The position numbers and the translations under genes were made by a program. From Apiosordaria backusii (lineage: Eukaryota; Ascomycota; Sordariomycetes; Sordariales; Lasiosphaeriaceae): DNA of 64,000 nt. Positions within the stretch are counted from its first letter, which is position 1; every line of letters starts with the position of its first letter. Below are positions 11,210-25,300 of the stretch, piece after piece. The notes under the pieces were generated by a model that saw nothing but the letters and a program-made list of their open reading frames with translations, did no database searches and was not told the origin of the DNA. The stretch covers positions 2,046,001 to 2,110,000 of the forward strand of contig JAUKTV010000001.1 of the NCBI GenBank assembly GCA_030549205.1. Reading direction: 5' to 3'.

Positions 11210-14200
11210 CTACTCTTTCAACCCTTTTATCTTTGGTATCATCCTCGAGCCACCTTTGACTGGCGCAGGCAAGCATACAGCAAGTTTGTCACGTTCTGTT
11301 AAGCGGTGGTCAGCATGAGAACATAGATCTAACCACAAGTAAAAAGTGACCTACCAGCCTCATCTTCGAAAACAATCGAAATATCATCATGCTCCCCCGG
11401 CAGCTCAGGCAGATCCAAACACAAAAACGCAGCATCAGCCGCCTCCAGCGCTCCATCCATACCAGCCTGCAGCAACTTCGGCAAGGGAAACTTGGCGTCC
11501 ACAATCTTCAGCCCAGCCTTGCCCTGCTTGCCAAACGATTCAAACACATCTGTTCCCTTCAAACTGAACCCCATGCACTGGCCATGAGAGAAGTCAGAAA
11601 AGAAGGCTAGAATCTGCGTGATACCATCCTGCTGCACCACCTGGATCCGAGTAGCGCCAGCCTCCCACTTCTTGTGGATAGGGACCACCATTCGTCGGCG
11701 TGAGATGGCAAATGTAGCCGCAATCCCATCAAACAAGACCTTGAAACCCGTAATGGCTGTCTCAAAGGTGTGGAGGTCTTCCAGCTTAGAAAACATGATC
11801 GTCCGGATGGTTGGCTGTTGTTTGATGGTATCCAGAGCCTTGGCCAATCTCTGGGCCGTCTCGGAGGAAACGTTGGCCTCTGTCACCGCAAGCGTGATGT
11901 CCACCTGCGGCTGCCGGAATAACATCATACAACTCGGATTTTGCACATCGAGGCGCAACTTAAGCTCCCCAGGCGCTACATTGACCCGATCAGTCAGTGT
12001 TCCGTCCTTAAACTCAAAGATAATCCGCAGCTTGTCGGAAAGCACGCAGTTAGCAGGCCGATCGCCGTCGGTGTCCTGATTGACGACCCTGACTTTGTTC
12101 CAGTTTAAATTGGAAAGTGCCGTCAGCCCTCCATCTTGAGAGTCACCAAACCTTTCCGAAACCCACGCTCCTTTGAGGGCAGACTCGCAGAAGATGGACT
12201 CTTCTCGGTGCAATGAAGTCCCAATAAGCAGAGTGTGCATGCGGACTCTTTCCTTTTCGTCGGCAAAAGACATAACCATATTTCCTTTAAATCGGCCATT
12301 CTCGAACCTGAGAGAGAGCGAAGGTTCATTGTTGTCGCCGCGCAGAAATCCAAATCGAATGGGCGTGTCAGGGTTGTATAACTGGTTGACACCGCTGAGT
12401 GTTTTGGTCCTTGGACCCGTGATGACAGCTATTCGGAAACCTCTGTGATATATACGAGGGCCCGTCGCTGCACCTTCTTTCAGCAAACGCTCAAACATGG
12501 CAACCTCACAGTTTGCTGCTGGTTCTTTGGGAAATTGTCTCGCTTGGGGGTCGTTGTCAAAGTATTGAAATGCCCGGAGGGTCGATCTGAAAACGCAGGT
12601 CTCATCCTGCTTGGGATACAACGTCGAATGTACTTTGTTGCTGAACTCGTGCATACTTCGCAGCGTTTGGAAGGCCGGCTGGGAGCATTGTATCACAAGA
12701 ATAAAACCTCGTGGCATGCCCACTTCCAGAGTGCAGCTTTCTGGACGCCAACGAACATCCTCCCAGACAGGTCCTGTGCTCTTGTTGCCAGAGATTCTCA
12801 GCTGAACGGCCCCATTCTGACTGGCGGTCACAAACAGGATATCTGGCTGAGTCTGTGGCCTGACAATCGATAGGAAACATGGCAGGTGAATACGCTGAGA
12901 TTCTCGACCTTTCTCCATCAAGAAGACACCTACTTGGAACCGGCCAAAGCAGAATGCGGAGGAAGAATCACCTAATGGTAGCGTTTCAAGGATGCTCATG
13001 CCAGAGCTTGCCAGCTGGCTTTGTGAGAGAGCCAAGCTGGACGAACCCCAAAGCATAGATTTTATGTCGCCAGGCAGCTGAGGGTATTCTAGCCAAATGG
13101 TCCGATCAAGGGTTTGCGGTAGAAATGGTTCTTCGGGCGGCAAGAAACCATTTCTCTTCATCGATACCGAGAGTTTGCGGAGGCTAGATGCCAGAGTGGC
13201 ACGCACGTCTTCGGCTTCCCTATCGGTTGGACTTCGCCCGCTGTTGACAATTTCAGGCATGATTTCTTCTAATAGCCAATAACCCTTGGCCAAATCGGTA
13301 TAAGCCTGCTGCTTGCAGATTTCATTCTTCATCTGAGATTCCGGGGTAGATGGGCGGTCTCGGATAGCGTTTTCGAGGGCCGTTCTACCAGTCAAGAACC
13401 ACCAAAGCGCCGCCCTGGCAAGTTCATTCGGCGCACAGGAGAGCAAGGGCCGTACACTTTCTGCGTGTAACCGGAATAGTTCAAACAGGTGGCGAGTACG
13501 CTCGACAAATGTGCTCATGGCGTCGTCAGCTGCGGCTGCCACAACATCGTGAAAGCTTGAGCCCCCCATTAGTGGAGTGACGGGCAAGGCGTGATCTCCC
13601 AACTTGCTTCCTTGCCTTGTTGCGAACGGGTGGTGAAAACTGGAGGCTGCCGAAACTAGGGATACAGGGCTGTGCTCATGCTGCTTCGCTGCCCGTTTTA
13701 ATCTCTCTGGTGAGTTCGTTTGTGGTATGGTCGGTGTGTATGCAGGTGGGGCATGCTCTGGCGGCGGTGGTGGAATCGGTGATGGGTGAGGTCGTTGTCT
13801 TTTTGAAGGAATTGGTGGTGGTGCTGAACTAGGAGGGTTTGGAGATGGTTGTGGTGGGAATCGAGGCGTTTGAATTGCACCTGGCGAGGCAGTGATGGCT
13901 GATCCAGGTTCTGGCTCTGGTGGTGTTGGTGGTGGTGCAGTGTCTCCCTCGTCCCACTTGGACTTGTCACCAGAAGCAGCCCTAACAGCTTTCACAAACG
14001 CCTTCCCTTCGGCCTCCCGCATCTCGGCCTGCTGAATTTCAATGAATGACCTCCGCCTTTCGTCGTGATCTACCGACGGATTTCCCAGAAACCGGGCGGA
14101 TGCATTCCTCGAAGCAGATATATCTGAGTCAGGGGAATCTGAAATGGTTGAATAGCCTGTCTGAGTGCGCCGAAGAGGTGGTGGTTCAAATGTCCCTGGG

Positions 14201-14727
14201 CCTGCCTGAGTCTCATGAAACGAAGGCCTTGGACTGTTACCAAGGTCGGTGGGACGAGGAGGAACTGGAGAAGGTGGCGGTCTTGCTCTGCGACGTTTCG
14301 AAATCTCGATGGTCGGGACTTCACAAATGTCACCGCCCTCACCCATAATTTCGGGGGCTGTTTCTGCAAATCTAAGAACCAATCCCTTTCTGTTAGGCTT
14401 GTTCTTCTTGGGACTACTTGTTCGGGATCGCACGGCCAGGTCTTGTTGTAAGTCATTGCCAGTCCCCTGAACTTGAAGCGCATTGGGGTATCGCGAAATG
14501 CTCTTGGTGTCGAGTTTGGCAAGCATGGGAGGTGCCGCATGAGTGACCTGAAGTTTGTCGCCAGGGCCATGGAAGAAGTCGTTTAGATCACCAGAACCAG
14601 CGGCACCCTGTGATCCCTTTCGATCTCGATCTCGGTCGCGTCCAAAGAGTTTCCCCATGATTCGACCCCTTTTTGATCCCTTGCCATCGTCGTGCACCGC
14701 AATGCTTGGGGGTTCGTTCTCCATCAT
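11210..14727 (-). CDS. Conserved-type fungal protein of unknown function, proline-rich N-terminal half
   Basis: I do not recognise a named family. The model has two exons, 14727-11355 and 11295-11210, joined across a 59-bp intron (GTAGGT donor, GCTGAC and TTAACAG at the 3' end), giving 1152 residues. The N-terminus is basic (IMGKLFGRDRDRDRK), then a KGLVLRFAETAPEIMGEGGD block. About 160-350 is long Pro/Ser-rich sequence with SH3-ligand-like stretches (PIPPPPPEHAPPAY). A folded helical segment follows at about 400-560 (ELFRLHAESVRPLLS, ARAALWWFLTGRTALEN). The C-terminal half is beta-rich and could hold divergent PH-like folds (RGFRIAVITGPRTKTLSG, SLSLRFENGRFKGNMVMSF). This architecture suggests a cortical or cytoskeletal adaptor, but that is inference. 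There is no signal peptide or membrane helix. Confidence 0.88.
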
Positions 14728-17167
14728 TGTGATTGTAATAATTTAGGTGGACCGGTCGTTGCTGCTGCTATGTGTAAGCAGAAAACCGCCGGTCGTACTC
14801 GAAAGCTGGCCTCCACAACCGGGACGGAAGGCGGGCATGTGCTCGTCGTCGACGCTCGCCTGGCAGCCCAACAATGGATTGTGGAGCTGCCAACTGGGCC
14901 CTTTCGTGTGGGCTTCGTGGGTGGGCATGTGACTCGATCGAGCCCAGAGGTGACGGATCGGGCAACCGGGGTCGGCGGGAAGTGGTGTGAAAGGACAGCT
15001 TTTGTGTTCAATGGGAAAGATAAGACAGCAAAAGCGAAGTTGTGGTGGTTCGTGTTCGTGGTGCGGGCCTGGGATGAACTGGACGTGCGGGAAACCTTGC
15101 TGCGGAGGGCTGGTGTTAGCGGGTAATGCGGGGCAGGGCTGCCCAGCGATGTACCAATCGTCGAAGGTGCAGCCAGTGATGCAAGGGAATTACTTCCTAA
15201 ACCGGGGGACAGCCGCTCAGCAGAATGCGCCTCAAAGTCCGGACTCGCGTGCTACTGCTTTGCGAGCTGGCCAACGGAGCAAGCAATCGATTGAGCGAGG
15301 GACAGGTGGTGATGATCTCTCGTCTTTTTTCTGTCTTTGTCTTGTCGTGTCTTGTCTTGACCACCACCAATACCCTGCCGGCCCAGCCACATTTCTCCTG
15401 CTGGAAATCTCAAGTTGAAGCTGGCTCAAGATGGCTTTATGTTTCAGGGTCGAGAACGGGCCCTTCGTCCCGCTGCAGTGGTCCCCTCCAGTCTCCACGT
15501 TCGTGACCTGGGCATCCATCGGCTGTTTCGCCGGCCAAGCACGCACCCGGTTGGTTAGCACCCTTTAATAAACAACCCCTAAGGTTAATACGAGCGCAAT
15601 CTGGAATCCCGCAAGACAAAAACCGTTGCTGTGTTTCCTAGACCATCCTTCAGTTCCAGGCTTATCACCTGGGCTCTGATGTAACGATGCGCTTCGAGCT
15701 GAACCTCATCTTCACGAGATGATATTTTGGGGGTTTCTGTGCCTGTGTTCGTAACTTGGACCGGGCATTCTGCAAGACCAAGCCACGGTATCAATGCCTT
15801 TTCGCGCACCCACGCCTGAAACGGCGCTGGGGGCCGTTTATCCATGCAGATCTGCGGCTCTAGGAATTCAAAAGGAGGGTTTATCGTTTATAAGGGGCAG
15901 AACATGCCTTGGAGGCAATGACTCTCAGGGACGACCGGTCATTCTCATCATTAAAGATCTTGCCATAACCTGTTGGCGGTTTCTGCGCCAATCATCCCTT
16001 CATTTGCAAGATGGCGAGATACCATCCCAAGTTCTAGGCTAAGGTAGCCCACGGGCATGGAGGCCATGCTGTGCCATGGACTCTGGGCCTCCGGCCCATC
16101 GGTATGGTCGGATGAGCTGGAGGGCCACCGGAGTTCTTGAGTGGTGTGCAACCTGACATAACTATTGATGCTGTGTTCGTTCAGATGTTTCCCTCTACAA
16201 CCTCAAGACGTCGACATGTTAGCAGAGTGGTGGTGTTACTGGTGAAAACTGACTAACATAAAGGACAATTGGTGTTGGCTAATCTTGGTTTATTTTTCTC
16301 AGCTCTTGACATAGCAGTTCGAGTCTCTTCGACACTGGGAACCTCATATCCACAACCCTTATATACCATATTCTAAAGCCTGTTGACCATCTTTGTAGTG
16401 TAAGGTCTGTTCGAGGATGCACAGTACATAAGAGGGTTAGGGTTATATCACACCACACTTCTAACCAGAGAACAACGACTTCCTGCGGGGTCGGACTGAA
16501 CCCCTCCTCCGTCCACCACGTGGGGAGCATGGCACGGAAGAAGGATATCTTCCAAAGCCTTCGATCCAAGACATTTAGAACAGCACTTGCAGATGTTATA
16601 TGGCGTTGGCTTGGGTTTGGAGGGTACATATCCGGATATCGTCTGTCCAACTGCCCTCTTTAGCAGGCCCTCGTGGTCTTGGATGCATGAGTCTTTGCTC
16701 TGCTTTGCTGGCCTCTCACCGCACGTCTTTGATGCTCAATTTATTGCCCAACAAATGATGTAAAAGGCGCCCGTTGGCAAGGACCCCACGTCATTGCTCC
16801 CCCTGGTCCAGACTCTCAACCCAGCTCTATGCCCCGCCCAGTCATTCTAGCAGCTGCGAATCCCGCTCGTCATCCGGAGCCTGGTGTTGCCTGTAAAGAG
16901 ATCAACGACGTAATTTTTTCCGTTTCCTATTGCGAAGCCTTTAGGCACCTGAGCTCGACCTTCTCCTGGATTCGCAACACCAAAGCGCAGCAATATCGTG
17001 TCGAGTACAAGATACTGACAGCTCTTCGAACCTCGCATCGTGCATCGTGCTCTCGAGATCCCCACTTTTATTTATTTCCTCAACATTTTTTTGCCGGCCG
17101 ACCTCCTCGAAAAGACCGCGGGCCGTGGTGAAGGCGATCTTTAGGAAGCAAGCAGGAAACCGTAATC
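14728..17167. other. Intergenic: divergent region between the unknown gene and the OSBP gene
   Basis: This 2.4 kb has only short, compositionally biased open frames. Notable sequence is limited to a TCTTGTC-type pyrimidine-rich tract near 15320-15360. No RNA gene or mobile element is recognised. Confidence 0.6.
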
Positions 17168-19362
17168 ATGGTCATGGGCCTCGTCTCTGGGCGCCGGAGG
17201 GCAACATCCAATGCCAGTGAGTCGCATGCGATTCTACTCTGTCATGAGCTCATTTTGAGCACAAATATCACGTAGACGGCGAGCCAGTGGAGGCTCATCA
17301 CCGGCGCACCGGCAGTAGCACCAAGGGAGGCAAGAGAACGGAAATTGGGGCCACATACTCCATATTCTTTGCTAACATGTCTCTTCCTCGTAGGCAGCCG
17401 AGGGTCCTCTGCCGACGGATCAGACCCTATCGAAGATGATACCCTCGTAGTCGAGCCCGATCAGGGCAACGGTCTGTCACCCACTCCAGGGCCAGCCTAA
17501 AGTAGACGTCTACTGACGCCGATAGACAGTCCTTTCCCACATCATATCCCAGTTGAGACCTGGTGCCGATCTGAGTAGAGTCGTTCTGCCAACTTTCATT
17601 CTGGAGCCCCGCAGCATGCTGGAAAGGATTACAAAGTACGCTTGTCAGAGCCAGTTGAGGCGGAAAAGGGGGATCAAGACTGACAAAAGCCGCATAGCTT
17701 CATGTGCCATCCCGAAATGCTGCTTCCGATTCCTCAGATCGACGACCCTGTTGAAAGATTTCTGGGAGTTGTCAAGTTTTATCTCAGTGGCTGGCATATT
17801 CGCCCTCCGTAAGTCTCCTGTGGAGCACAACTACCGAGCAATGTCAAATTGCTAACACTCTCCAGTGGTGTGAAGAAGCCTCTAAACCCCATCCTCGGCG
17901 AGATTTTCTCTTGCTATTGGGATTTTCCCGATAAAACAAGAGCCTATTACATCTCCGAGCAAACCTCACACCATCCTCCCAAGTCAAGCTACTTTTACAT
18001 GGTCCCTGGCCATCACATTAGAGTGGACGGGACACTAAAGCCCAGGAGCAAGTTTTTGGGCAACTCAGCGGCCAGTATGATGGAAGGCATCGCCATCTTG
18101 ACCATTCAAAACCGAGGCAAGGACCCGGTCAAGGGGGAAAGATAGTAAGACTGTTCGCCTGCGCTCTGCAGTACTGGAACTGGAAGGTTGCTGACACAAC
18201 ACAATTTTCCAGCATTCTCACCCAGCCAAATATGTACGCAAGGGGTATCCTTTTCGGTAAAATGAAATATGAACTGGGAGACCACAGTTATGTGAGGTGC
18301 CCAGAGACCGGCCTTGTTGCCGACATCGAATTCAAGACCAAGGGCTGGGTCAGCGGTACATACAACGCTATCGGTGGAACGATCAAGAATGAGGAAACGG
18401 GTGAGGTGCTTTACGAGCTCTCTGGGTTGTGGAGCGAGGAGATGTTTCTGAGAAACGTCAAGGTGAGTCCTTCTATGCGCAGCCGTGGTTAATATCACTA
18501 ACGCTCCTTAGACCGGCCACAAGGAGATGTTCTTCAATGCGACAAAGTCAAAGCCAAGCCCCCCTCTGAGCCGGCCGATCGAGGAACAAGAAGAAAGAGA
18601 ATCACAAAGGCTGTGGGCCAAGACTGCCCAAGCCGTCAAGGAACGCAATCACGAGCTGGCGACCGACGAAAAGACAAAAATTGAGGAAACTCAGCGTGAA
18701 GAAGCTGCTTTGAGGGCAAATGAGGGCGTTGAATGGCATCCCAGGCTTTTCAGGCGAGTTAGAGGCGGCCCTGGCGGGTCTGAGGAAGGCGAGGAAGATC
18801 TTGAATGGATTATCAATGCCCAAATGTTGGACACCACTGTTTCTCAATTTAGAAACTTGAGCTAACAGTATGCAGAGACGGCAAGACGCTAGAGAAGCAA
18901 GCGGCCCAAATCATGGCCGTCTATCCAATCCTTCCGGGTCAGAAATCAGAGAAGAGGATCGTGATACCACCAAGGGCTTCATTCTGTGAATCTCGCCCTC
19001 AGACGGCCCACAGCAACGATGGCAATCTCATAAATTTCAACAGTGGTGAACCATCAACCGATGGCAGCAGAGCACCAGTCCAAACTTTACCGACCAAAAT
19101 ATCGGCAGATTCCATCTCCACAAAAGCAAGCAGCGTTTCATTGGAGCAAAGTCAAGGGGAAAAGCAGCAAAAGCCACCACTTGATCCCAATCACAACAGC
19201 ACAGCAGAAATTCAGACGATGCTGGCTTCGACAGGCGATAAGGCTAAGGACGGACCGCTAATCGACTTCCACGACAATTTAAAGAAAAGCTTACCTGCTA
19301 ACCCCAAGCGAGCTGACACGGAAGACTCACAAGATGATGTCTTCGTTGACGCTCAGGGATAG
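17168..19362 (+). CDS. Oxysterol-binding protein (ORD-only OSBP/Osh family lipid-transfer protein)
   Basis: The protein exchanges sterol or phosphatidylserine for PI4P between the ER and other membranes. The hand-spliced model has eight exons: 17168-17216, 17394-17471, 17530-17635, 17698-17808, 17866-18144, 18213-18462, 18512-18825 and 18876-19362. This gives exactly 558 codons (557 residues). The family signature EQTSHHPP is at residues 146-153, preceded by GVKKPLNPILGEIF. The C-terminal end of the lipid-binding domain contains EEDLEWIINAQIDGKT. There is no PH domain or ankyrin repeat, so it fits the short Osh6/7-like or Osh4-like class. The last exon adds a Ser/Gln-rich disordered tail of about 130 residues ending DDVFVDAQG. 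The first intron is 177 bp; the others are 49-68 bp. The third exon uses a gatagACAG acceptor, chosen because it restores VLSHIISQLRPG. Confidence 0.94.
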
Positions 19363-22300
19363 AAAGCTTGGCATCGTCACCGTCATCGTCACGGGCATCT
19401 CTAAACACCATTTTCTTTCAAGTCGGCAGCATCACGGTCTGGCGGGCATAAACATCATAACAAAAGGAGGATTGGAAATGGTTCTACCGGATCAATGTCA
19501 AAGTGGAGGGTGGTGAGCATTTGCTCGGGTCGTTTTTTCCTTGGTCGATCAACAGTAGACAATGATACCTGGAGGAAACAATGGAAGGATAGGAGGGAGG
19601 CGCTTGTGGCATCTTGATTCTGGCAAATGGGCTCTACCCCGGCCATTCATTCAGTGTGGGGGACAGATGGGTTTTGTTATTTCTGGTTTGGGATCAACTC
19701 CTGGGAAATACATAATCATGACAACATTCTACAACTTGTCTGTTTGCTTTCTATGTGATGCTGTGATGTGAAAGATGGAAGAAGGCTCGCCAATGGTGAA
19801 GTATAGACCTCGAGAAGGTGATAGGCACACCACGTTGACTCGAGAGCGTCTTTGGCTTACCCCTGAGTTTGCCCCTGACTCCCCGTAACCCGTCCCCAGT
19901 CAACAGTAATTCACTACTTTGTGTATTCGTTGCAGACTTTTGATCATGACATATCGCCGACATACTGTTAAAGATATCTTGAACAGCCAAGTTCGATTAT
20001 TTGGCATCTCTGATGTGTTCTCATCATTGATCGTGTCTCTGATCAGGTCGCTCCTTCCAAATCTTGAACCACCGTACCCAGGAGCCGTCATTAATAACAG
20101 GCTCACGTTGACTTTGGCGGATTATTTTGATAGGATACTCTCAAGTCCATCTGCTTATCTTCTTTCATCGTGCATCAAACCCCCAAAAACGCGATTTTAT
20201 TCATCTCTTCTGGCCTTTGGGTCAAACAAGCCACCCTCGGATCTAAACAGCCCCTCCAGTTCGAGTCCTTCCCGGTCCAGAGTTTTCTTTCACGCCGGCC
20301 TGGCCCCACTTTCTATGAGCCCGTACTCGGGAGGATTGGCTTACCATCGGGAGAGCATCAACATGGAAAGATATCCGCAACCGAGACCCAACTGTTCGGT
20401 TTGTGACACCCCTTGTCTGGCAAGGGGACGCAGGAACCCGAACAGCGAAGGACCGCAGCGCCGCTCATTATGGCCGGTTTTGCTTTGCTTCACTTCGACT
20501 GCGTCTGGCATCGATACCGGTTTATCTGAGGCACGAAGCGGCATGTCGTTATCATGCCGCCCATCGAGAAAAGCCTTTCCCAACCCCGGATTTCGAGCCG
20601 CTCATGATCGACCCTTACTCCCTCTTTTGGCCCGTCGCAAGATCGAATCCGTACCTGGCTAGGTAAACGGTCTCATTTAGGAGATATTTTCTCCTTGTTC
20701 GGATGTGCCATCCGCATTTCAACGTCGCAATGCCTTGGTTTACGATGGGGTCCATTAACTTCGCCAACGACTGGTCTCACAAACAAGCTGCTTTTCATCA
20801 CAAACTCACAGATACAATCACCCGCGATGCTACCCGCGACCACGTTTGACGGCAAGTTGGTTCTCTGTCCCGTCAGCCACTGATGGACAGGAGACGGCTG
20901 CCCATTCCCTTGTCCCGGGGCTGCGGAACCGGACCGAAATCAATACCCATTGTCGTGCGACGATAAGTCCAGGATACCACGCGAACCGGACGGTCTTTCC
21001 AGTCCTAGTCGCGACAAGCAGCCTCACGAGGCAGCAAATGTCCGCGATACCAACAAGTGAGAGTCTCGGCCCAACTCCATGCATCTCCCCACCTGTCAAA
21101 GCGCGGGTCCCCATTGTAATACGACACCACGCCATCAGCTTCAGATCCGAAGAAAGAAGCGACAGGACTGGAGTTCTCGCTGATCTTTGGAAAGATCTCC
21201 AAGTGGGTTTGCAAACAAGCCTTTACGCAATTTCATCGTGATCATCAACAGCTACGATCGGGACATCCTGGCTCACATGTTTTCACATGGCTCCAGTCTC
21301 AGATCGACCCCTCCTCTCTTCTCCTCAAGGGGGTACGGAAGTGGAAAGAGGGTTTCGTGCGCGCCACCCCCTGGCTTCTCGGCGTCCACAAGGCCAACGT
21401 TGTCGGACCATGAGCCGAACACCGTTAGCTCACCCCATCCCGCAATATCGGCCGTTGACCCTGTCCTAGCGAGCAGGGCCCGTTCTCGGATCCGGACAGG
21501 TGTGGAGCTGAGGCGTTGGACGGCGTGCTTCAAAGACGACGGGCTAGTTTTGTGGGCAAAAAGGCCCTTTTTTCGTACCCGGGAACAAGCTTTTTGCATT
21601 CTTGATGGAGCAGGTGAGGCGGCCGGCAGGTCTTCGACAAAAGAAATGTCAAGAGAAGTTGATAGTTTGATACCCAACGACTTCTGAAGCATGACAACAA
21701 TCACCCATCACTCTATCAAGACCCAACCCTCTTGCTGGGTTATATAACACGAAAACGCTCTCGTACGTAATAAATCAGAAGATCCGGAATCTGCTACCGG
21801 TAGCGTCCCGTTCGCTCATCGAGTTCTCCGCAACAAGACTCCACTGATGGGATCTAGGCGCCGAGCACTTTGAAAATGACACTTGTCACGGTGTTTTGTT
21901 GCGCGATCCCATCCTCACCTTCCAAGCCGACTGAATCTTGGAGTTGCTGGATATCGCGGCGACAGGGGCCACACGTGTTTTGCGTCTGTGTCCAGCTTGC
22001 GCTCGGTTTCGCTTCTTTCCCTTTGATCTTTAGCCTCATCGTCAAGGCGCGTGGGCGCTCAGACTTCTGGGAGACATTACAGGGGTTCTGTTTTCAGCAG
22101 AGCGACTGCCGTTTTGGATCAGTTCTTCAGCGTTGCTTTTTTCTCTTTTGTTTTTCGCCGTTGTCTTTTGTTTTCTTTTTTTGTTGGGATTTGCCATGGT
22201 TGCTAATGTCGCATTGCATCTGCACTACTGTGTGCTAACTAAAGAGCAGCACATTGTGTTATGTACCCCTTGCATGATACAGCCTGCCTTTCAGGAATAC

Positions 22301-25300
22301 CTCATGGTATTATTCCCGGGCTCACCGGCCTAACTTCCGGCGATTCTTGTTGCTAAGAGGTTGGTTGGTGATGTGAGTTGCTGATCGTCACGGGGTTTGG
22401 TGATCAGTCATTGCAGGGACGGTCACGATGACTTGGCTGTCGGCTGCAACTACACATACACACAAGATGGGATGAGCATGAGACTTCTTGGAGATACACA
22501 TGCTACAGAGGGGGGACAAGCCGAAACAAAGCTCGGAAGGGGTTGTAGACTGCACTAAGGCAAGCGAACAGAAGAGCCCGCTGTTTTGCAGATATCGACA
22601 ACGTCCAAGACGCTGACAATGTTCTACTTGACACGAAACTCGAAACACAGTGGAAACCCGGCAATAGATACCGACATATCTGCCGGAACAGAAAAATGAA
22701 GCTATCGGCATGCCAGTTTTCGCAGATACAACGGTGACAATACACCGGCGCCTGCAGCAGAAACATCCGGGAAAAGCTACACGAAACAAAAACGAAGCTT
22801 GGAATCCTACCCGGCTATCATCATGTCCCAGCAATGGACCGATACCCACGGACTGGGAGAACAACAAGAACAACAAGGCTGAGGTGGTAGTTGCACCGAC
22901 TTTGACACGCAGACGGTCAGAAGATTTCCTGGTGTGTTCTCTTCTGCTTCGAGTCTGTGCGTCAGATGTTCTGTTTTCAGGCTGTTGTCTGGCAATACGA
23001 CTGTGATAAGAGGTATGTCCTATGTGATGACGATTTGTTTCCTTGCATAGGTGAGAGAAATATCTCCGAGAATAATTGTTGTCGTCATCTGCCGGCGGTG
23101 AACAACCGGTTTGAACGACTGTTAATCTTTGACGTTTCATGACTATTTCTTTTGCTGCAGAGACATATGAAAACCAATGTCGAGACCGGACATCACTGTC
23201 ACCCTTCTAGAGCTCATTGACGCAAGCTCAGGGTAGTTCTGAACAGAAACAAATCAGCGCTGAGCTAGCTGGTTTTTAGGCTGTCATTACATAGGTAGTG
23301 AGTCAAACGTATCGTAACTGCAATCACCACAGTTCTTTCCAGTTGCTGTAGTCCCTGACCTGCCATATCTAAGCCCTATGGAGGTATATTTCATGTCTTC
23401 ACGCAATCAAGCTGGTCACTCAGATACCCGGTTTCTAAAAAAACTACATGAATAGCCTTTGACCACTTGATGACCGCTGACCAAGTTTCAGTAGTCTCTT
23501 GTCGGGTGTTTGGTCCAAATTGCCACAGCCAAACTCTCGCGCCAGAATACCCACCATTGCTTACCGTATTTCGTTCACTAACAAGAAGCGATGCACACGG
23601 CAATGCGAGTGTTCCTGTCGGTTCCTGCATCAACTCAGGCAGCTTGCATGCAATATCAACCCACTAGTGTACAGTGTCATCGTCTCATCAATGGTAGTTT
23701 ACTGCAGAAGAAAAAGTGAAGTGCCATGCATTTATCACCACCCATGCCTACATGAATGCCGTCGTAGCCGTCATCACTTGTTGGTCTCTTGGTGCAAGTT
23801 TTCAGGGGTCTTTTCCCACTAAAAACGTGACTGTGTTACAGCACTGTGGCCAAACACTGTGTTGTATGAACCATCACAAAAAAAACTTCTCGCCTTCAGC
23901 TCGCGTGGTGAGAAGCGCACCAACTTGTGGTTTGTTTGACGTTGATTATTCCCAGAATTCCCAAAAAAAAAACTGGACGATCGGATCACACCACGTCACG
24001 CGGGTTTTCTGTCGTTGAACTCCCCCTTACCAAACAGCAGAGAAACTAAGACAAAAAAGATAAGAAAAATGTCAACTTGACGATAGTGGCGTTTTCCTTC
24101 ATGAACCCTCACTGCAGTCTGTTAGTCGGTCGACCTTCCTAATCAGGTAGGTGAACCAATGACTCGGACTCGAGAACGCTTGTGTATCAGCGGTTTGTTG
24201 CTCCAGCCCAGCAGCCTTTCTTTCTACCTCTCAAAAAAGTTGACCGACGAGCCTTCTGTCGGTTGACCCACCCACCACCGCAACAAAAAAAAATGTCAAG
24301 CCTCGGGCTGGGCTGGGGTACAGCGGGAATTTGAACTCATGGAGTTAGCTCCCGTGGCTGCTGCTTCTCTGGGATTCAACTTTCTACGCAGTACATAGAA
24401 CCTCTTTCTCCTAGCACTTGCTAGGAAATGATCGATCATCGTCCCGACGGCCCAATTCGTCAAGCTGCATCACTCTACATTAGTGGCGCAGTAAAAAGTG
24501 TGGCTAGCTGTGACCTGGGGAGGGGCTTATGAGGGGAAAATCAATATTTTGAGAGTCAAGGCCGAGGTTTGGGGGAGCACATGTCGGTGAGTCGACGAAA
24601 AACGTGAAAGATGGTGGTGAACGTGAAGAACGTGAAGACTGCCCAGAGTTTTGCCCCAAAGACCAAGAAATCAGTAATATGCAGGTGGCTGCTTTGGTGG
24701 TGGCTGTATGAAATGATGAGAGGCGGGGTTGTCGGTCGATGAGACGGGCGTGAGGGCGTCAAACTCAGGAGGCGGGATTAAAACCACCTGCCGATGAGTC
24801 CGGCCCGCCGCCTGGCCTGGAATGGCCCTCGTGAAAGGTGAGGCTTTTGGGGTTGGGGCGCGTGTGTGCAACTGCCGTTTTCCAATCGCCACTGACTCGT
24901 GGCGGTCGTTTCGAGGACCATGAGTGGTTCATATGTAGGCACCGCTTTGCCTTTGCTGCTGGTCCTTAACGTCAACCTAAACGGCCAAGTCTGCTAGCGA
25001 AAGTCTGAAGTGCATCTTTGATTTTCATGCCGATTTGTACAGCCCAACGGTGTTTGGTTCATTTGGACAAGGCATTTTGGTCCTGGTGAAGCCCGCAATT
25101 TAGGTACCGAGTGGTTGGGACTATGTTGGATGTCAGAAAGTTCTTGGAGATATGCCGTCTTGTAACACCCAGCCCTTCTCCGGGCCGATTACCGCGCTCC
25201 CACGGTAACCTTTTCATAGTGTGACATCAGGTTCGGTGTGAAACGATCAAGAATGCGTTGTGAAACTGGTGACGAGTGGTGATGCGCATGCGGTGAAGAC

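Noticed and set aside
19919..20662. 247-codon open frame on the plus strand after the OSBP gene
   Set aside because: No recognisable motif, Ser/Pro/Arg-biased and no gene-like codon preference; not supported as a gene.
22388..23140. 250-codon open frame on the minus strand in the gene-free region
   Set aside because: Composition is rich in Cys, Ser and Arg with no domain, no consistent splice extensions and overlapping frames on the other strand; it looks like chance.
24320..24380. GTTCAAATTCCCGC on the minus strand, resembling a tRNA T-loop (B box)
   Set aside because: No complementary T-stem, no A box and no acceptor stem at the right distance.
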